A DNA stretch of 15,760 nt from Bacillota bacterium (GTDB lineage: Bacteria > Bacillota_E > Symbiobacteriia > JAMDAP01): NCBI GenBank assembly GCA_023484675.1, contig JAMDAP010000101.1:1-15760 (forward strand), in the 5' to 3' direction. The notes below the pieces were generated by a model. The model had not been told where the DNA came from. It saw nothing but the letters and a program-made list of their open reading frames with translations, and searched no databases. Of the stretch, positions 13,391 to 15,760 are shown piece by piece. The position numbers and the translations under genes are program-made. Positions within the stretch are counted from its first letter, which is position 1. Every line of letters starts with the position of its first letter.

Positions 13391-14692
13391 GTGGGCCTTT
13401 GGCAGACGTTGCAGCAGTGGACCGCATCCACCACCGCCCTGTTCCAGGCCTTGGGCCCCTGGGGCTTGGCCCTGCTCGCCTTCGCTGAGGCGTCCTTCTT
13501 TCCGGTGCCGCCGGACCTGGTCCTGATTCCCCTGGCCCTCGCCTCTCCCCGCTATGCCCTGTGGTACGGCACCGTGGCCACCGCCGCCTCCGCTTTGGGC
13601 GGCCTGTTCGGCTACTGGCTGGGACGGCGAGTGGGGCGCCGGGTGTTGGCGTGGCTGGCTACGGAGGCCCAAATCCGGCAAATCGAGCGGCTCTTTCAGC
13701 GTTACGGCGGTTGGGCCGTGCTGGCCGCCGCCCTGACCCCAATCCCTTACAAGCTCTTTACCATAGCCGCCGGCCTCTTTTTAATCCCCCTCGGCACCTT
13801 CACCTGGGCCTCGCTGATGGGCCGCGGCCTTCGCTTCTATTTGGAAGCTGCCCTGCTCTGGCTGTACGGGCCTTCGGTGGTGCGCTTCCTGCAGGGCCCC
13901 TTCGGTTGGGTGACGGTGGGCGTGACCGTGGCCCTGGTTCTCCTCTATTGGCTGGCGCAGCGGGCCGGCTGGACGCGTTCCGCCCTGGCCCGGCTGCAGG
14001 CCTTCTATCGGCACAGCCTGGCGCGGGCGGGGCGCTGGCGCGACCTGGGCGAGTTTGGCACCTATTTGGTCGCCGGCATCGCCCTGAATGCCTTCTTCCT
14101 GGTGCTTTTCGCTAAACTGGCGGACGACCTGCGGGAGAAGCAACTGTCCGCCTTCGACACCGTGCTCACGGCCCTCGCCCGAAGCGTTACCAACGCTGGG
14201 GTGACCGAATTCATGCGGGGCATGTCCATCTTGGGTTCGCCCACTGCCGTGATCATCCTTGGACTGGTGCTCGGTCACTGGCTTTGGCACATGCGCCGCT
14301 TACCCTGGGCTGCGGTTATGCTGGAGGTCGACCTGGTGGGGGCCTGGCTGCTGAGTGAGGCCCTGAAGGAGATCTTCCGACGTCCCCGGCCGGAGGTCCT
14401 GCACCTGGCGGCGGCCTCGGGCTACAGCTTCCCCAGCGGGCACTCCATGGTGTCCTTCGCCTTCTACGCCTTCCTGGCATTCCTGCTCTGGCATATGGCC
14501 CAGCGCGACCTGCCCACACTGTCACGGCGGGCTTTGGTTCTGGGAGGCACTGCCTTCGCCCTGCTGGTGGTGTTCATCGGCTGGAGCCGCGTCTACCTGG
14601 GCGTTCACTTTCCCAGCGACGTGCTGGCAGGCTTCGCCGCCGGCGGCCTGTGGGCCACCAGTTGCGCCGTGGTTTACACCGCCCGCGCCTGA
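13391..14692 (+). CDS. DedA-family membrane protein fused to a PAP2 lipid phosphatase
   Basis: About 433 aa, integral membrane protein. Residues 1-190 are a DedA/VTT domain, YqaA-like: AEASFFPVPPDLVLIPLALA, a cytoplasmic basic loop, then LTPIPYKLFTIAAGLFLIPL and GRGLRFYLEAALLW. Residues about 220-430 are a PAP2 domain with all three phosphatase signatures: KEIFRRPRP (Lys326, Arg333), PSGH (348-351) and SRVYLGVHFPSD (Ser399, Arg400, His406, Asp410). About ten transmembrane segments are likely. DedA proteins include undecaprenyl-phosphate translocases and PAP2 enzymes include undecaprenyl-pyrophosphate phosphatases; a fusion could join dephosphorylation with flipping of the lipid carrier. The substrate is inferred and could be another phospholipid phosphate. 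GTG at 13391 follows GGGAGG by 7 bases. It diverges from the ROK operon and converges on the HAD gene with 10 bases between stops. Confidence 0.93.
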   Translation: MGLWQTLQQWTASTTALFQALGPWGLALLAFAEASFFPVPPDLVLIPLALASPRYALWYGTVATAASALGGLFGYWLGRRVGRRVLAWLATEAQIRQIERLFQRYGGWAVLAAALTPIPYKLFTIAAGLFLIPLGTFTWASLMGRGLRFYLEAALLWLYGPSVVRFLQGPFGWVTVGVTVALVLLYWLAQRAGWTRSALARLQAFYRHSLARAGRWRDLGEFGTYLVAGIALNAFFLVLFAKLADDLREKQLSAFDTVLTALARSVTNAGVTEFMRGMSILGSPTAVIILGLVLGHWLWHMRRLPWAAVMLEVDLVGAWLLSEALKEIFRRPRPEVLHLAAASGYSFPSGHSMVSFAFYAFLAFLLWHMAQRDLPTLSRRALVLGGTAFALLVVFIGWSRVYLGVHFPSDVLAGFAAGGLWATSCAVVYTARA

Positions 14693-14702
14693 CAAGCGCC
14701 CG

Positions 14703-15602
14703 CTACCGCGGCTCCAGGATGAAGCGTTCGATGGCCCTGGCCACGCCTTCCTCGCGGCCGTTGTCGCCGGTTACGGCGTCAGCGGCTGCCTTGACGTACT
14801 CAGGGGCGTGGCCCATGGCCACGCCAAGGCCCGCCCAGCGGAGCATGGAAAGGTCGTTGCCCTGGTCACCAATGGCCATCACCTGGTCGCGGGAGAGCCC
14901 CAGCATCTCCGCCAGCCGGGCCGCACCGACGCCCTTGCTCACTCCGGCCCGAGTGACCTCCAGGTAGTTCTCGCCGGACCGCGCCATCTCCAGGCGCCCC
15001 GGCAAGAGCTGGGCCAGGGCCTTGGCCGCCTCTTCCAGGCTGCTCTGACGTAGGTGACTCACCATCACCTTCTCCGGCAGCTCATCGTCCGTACCCGGCC
15101 ACGTCCTGAAGGGCTGAATCCGCACCTGCTGCAGATCGCGCCAGATGCGGCAGAGGACGCGCCAGCCGTGCCTGACCTGTGGCTTGGTCCAACCCCAGAA
15201 GGCCCTGAGGCTGAAGCTACGCCTGGACGTGTATATATGGTCGCCGACGTACAGCTCAAAGGAGCAGCCGAAGTCGTCCAGCACCTTGAGCAGCAGGTCC
15301 AGGTCCTCCCGGTCCAGGGCGTCGCGCCACCAGACGCGCGGCGTTCTGTCCAGGGAGGAGGCGGCGGCGCCGTTGCAGGAAAGCACGGGTTCATCCAGCC
15401 CGGCCTCCCGGGCAACTCTGGCGGCGGAGCTGTGCAGCCGCCCGGTGTTCAGCACGACGCGCACGCCCTGGCGCTGCGCCGCCCGCACCGCCCGCCGCGT
15501 TGCCGGCGATACCCGACCCGCCGGATCAAGGGTGGTGCCGTCAGCGTCCAGGACCAACAGTCGGATGTCATACGTTTGAATCCGTTCAAGCTCTGCCGGC
15601 AT
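14703..15602 (-). CDS. HAD-superfamily (Cof-type) phosphatase
   Basis: About 299 aa, cytosolic. HAD motif I is DADGTTLD with Asp19 (nucleophile) and Asp21; motif II is the Thr of LNTGR (about 53); motif III is the Lys of GVSKG (about 223); motif IV is GDQGNDLSM (about 245-253). The large cap between motifs II and III and the AMGHAPEYVKAAADAVTGDN ending are those of the Cof/IIB group, which hydrolyse small phosphates such as sugar phosphates, FMN or PLP. The substrate cannot be chosen from sequence. DADGT replaces the commoner DLDGT or DIDGT. The cap holds an unusual Trp/Arg-rich stretch (LRAFWGWTKPQVRHGWRVLC). ATG at 15602 follows GGAGG by 6 bases. It lies 33 bases after a small membrane protein gene on the same strand, probably in one transcript. 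Confidence 0.92.
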   Translation of the reverse strand: MPAELERIQTYDIRLLVLDADGTTLDPAGRVSPATRRAVRAAQRQGVRVVLNTGRLHSSAARVAREAGLDEPVLSCNGAAASSLDRTPRVWWRDALDREDLDLLLKVLDDFGCSFELYVGDHIYTSRRSFSLRAFWGWTKPQVRHGWRVLCRIWRDLQQVRIQPFRTWPGTDDELPEKVMVSHLRQSSLEEAAKALAQLLPGRLEMARSGENYLEVTRAGVSKGVGAARLAEMLGLSRDQVMAIGDQGNDLSMLRWAGLGVAMGHAPEYVKAAADAVTGDNGREEGVARAIERFILEPR

Positions 15603-15635
15603 GGTTCTCCTCCAGGTCCAACGTTTCCGCCGCTC

Positions 15636-15760
15636 TTACCAGAGCTCTCGCCTACCAGCACGGTACTCTTTGAAATCCCGACGGTGCTTCATCAGCACCA
15701 GCAAGGCCGTAACCAGCCCCACCCAAAACCAGGGTCCCGCGCCCTCCATCCGACCCAGTA
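15636..15760 (-). CDS. Small or edge-truncated membrane protein
   Basis: Reading the minus strand to the TAA at 15636-15638 gives a frame open to the window edge. From ATG at 15749 it encodes 37 residues: a hydrophobic segment (PWFWVGLVTALLVLM) and a basic tail (KHRRDFKEYRAGRRELW). This is a single membrane span with positive-inside residues. Only 11 bases lie before the ATG, too few to judge a ribosome binding site, so it may be a complete miniprotein or the C-terminus of a longer one. The HAD gene follows 33 bases later. Confidence 0.5.
   Translation of the reverse strand, partial: LGRMEGAGPWFWVGLVTALLVLMKHRRDFKEYRAGRRELW

Overview
The window is high-G+C bacterial DNA with strong AGGAGG-type ribosome binding sites at most starts and many TTG and GTG start codons (about 8 of 12 complete genes). 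Together with a Gram-positive-style NagB, a Bacillus-type aspartase and Rho-independent hairpins, this suggests a high-G+C Bacillota (Firmicutes) chromosome of the Symbiobacterium/Thermaerobacter/Limnochordia kind. That placement is an inference; there is no rRNA or other taxonomic marker here. I see no tRNA, rRNA, CRISPR array or intact mobile element.

Left part (1-6266): the last codons of a plus-strand membrane protein run tail-to-tail into a minus-strand block of nucleic-acid genes. In order of transcription these are a RecB/AddB-type PD-(D/E)XK nuclease with a probable Fe-S cluster (6266-4731), a zinc-ribbon protein of unknown function (4460-3621), a coiled-coil protein that looks like the decayed core of an SF1 helicase (3513-2317), and a RecQ helicase with C-terminal HEAT repeats (2169-55). 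Two hairpin terminators and a 270-base gap split the block, so it is a neighbourhood rather than one tight operon. The gap carries a cluster of CGACA motifs. This block is the best candidate here for an undescribed DNA-processing system, but its function is not proven by sequence.

Middle (6267-9878): a scar holds the 3' end of a short-chain dehydrogenase gene (plus strand, 5'-truncated and frameshifted) and, on the other strand, a short piece resembling the start of an FkbM-type methyltransferase, plus broken reading frames. It is followed by an exported polysaccharide-deacetylase-like protein and an aspartate ammonia-lyase, closed by a bidirectional terminator.

Right part (9846-15760): a minus-strand RRM RNA-binding protein with its own promoter; a minus-strand amino-sugar operon (ROK repressor, NagB with an ATGA overlap, then a GNAT acetyltransferase); a divergent plus-strand fusion of a DedA membrane domain with a PAP2 lipid phosphatase, probably acting on undecaprenyl or other lipid phosphates; and a minus-strand HAD (Cof-type) phosphatase preceded by a very small or edge-truncated membrane protein. 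The NagB/ROK genes (GlcN6P to Fru6P) and the DedA-PAP2 protein could both touch cell-wall turnover, but that link is only contextual.
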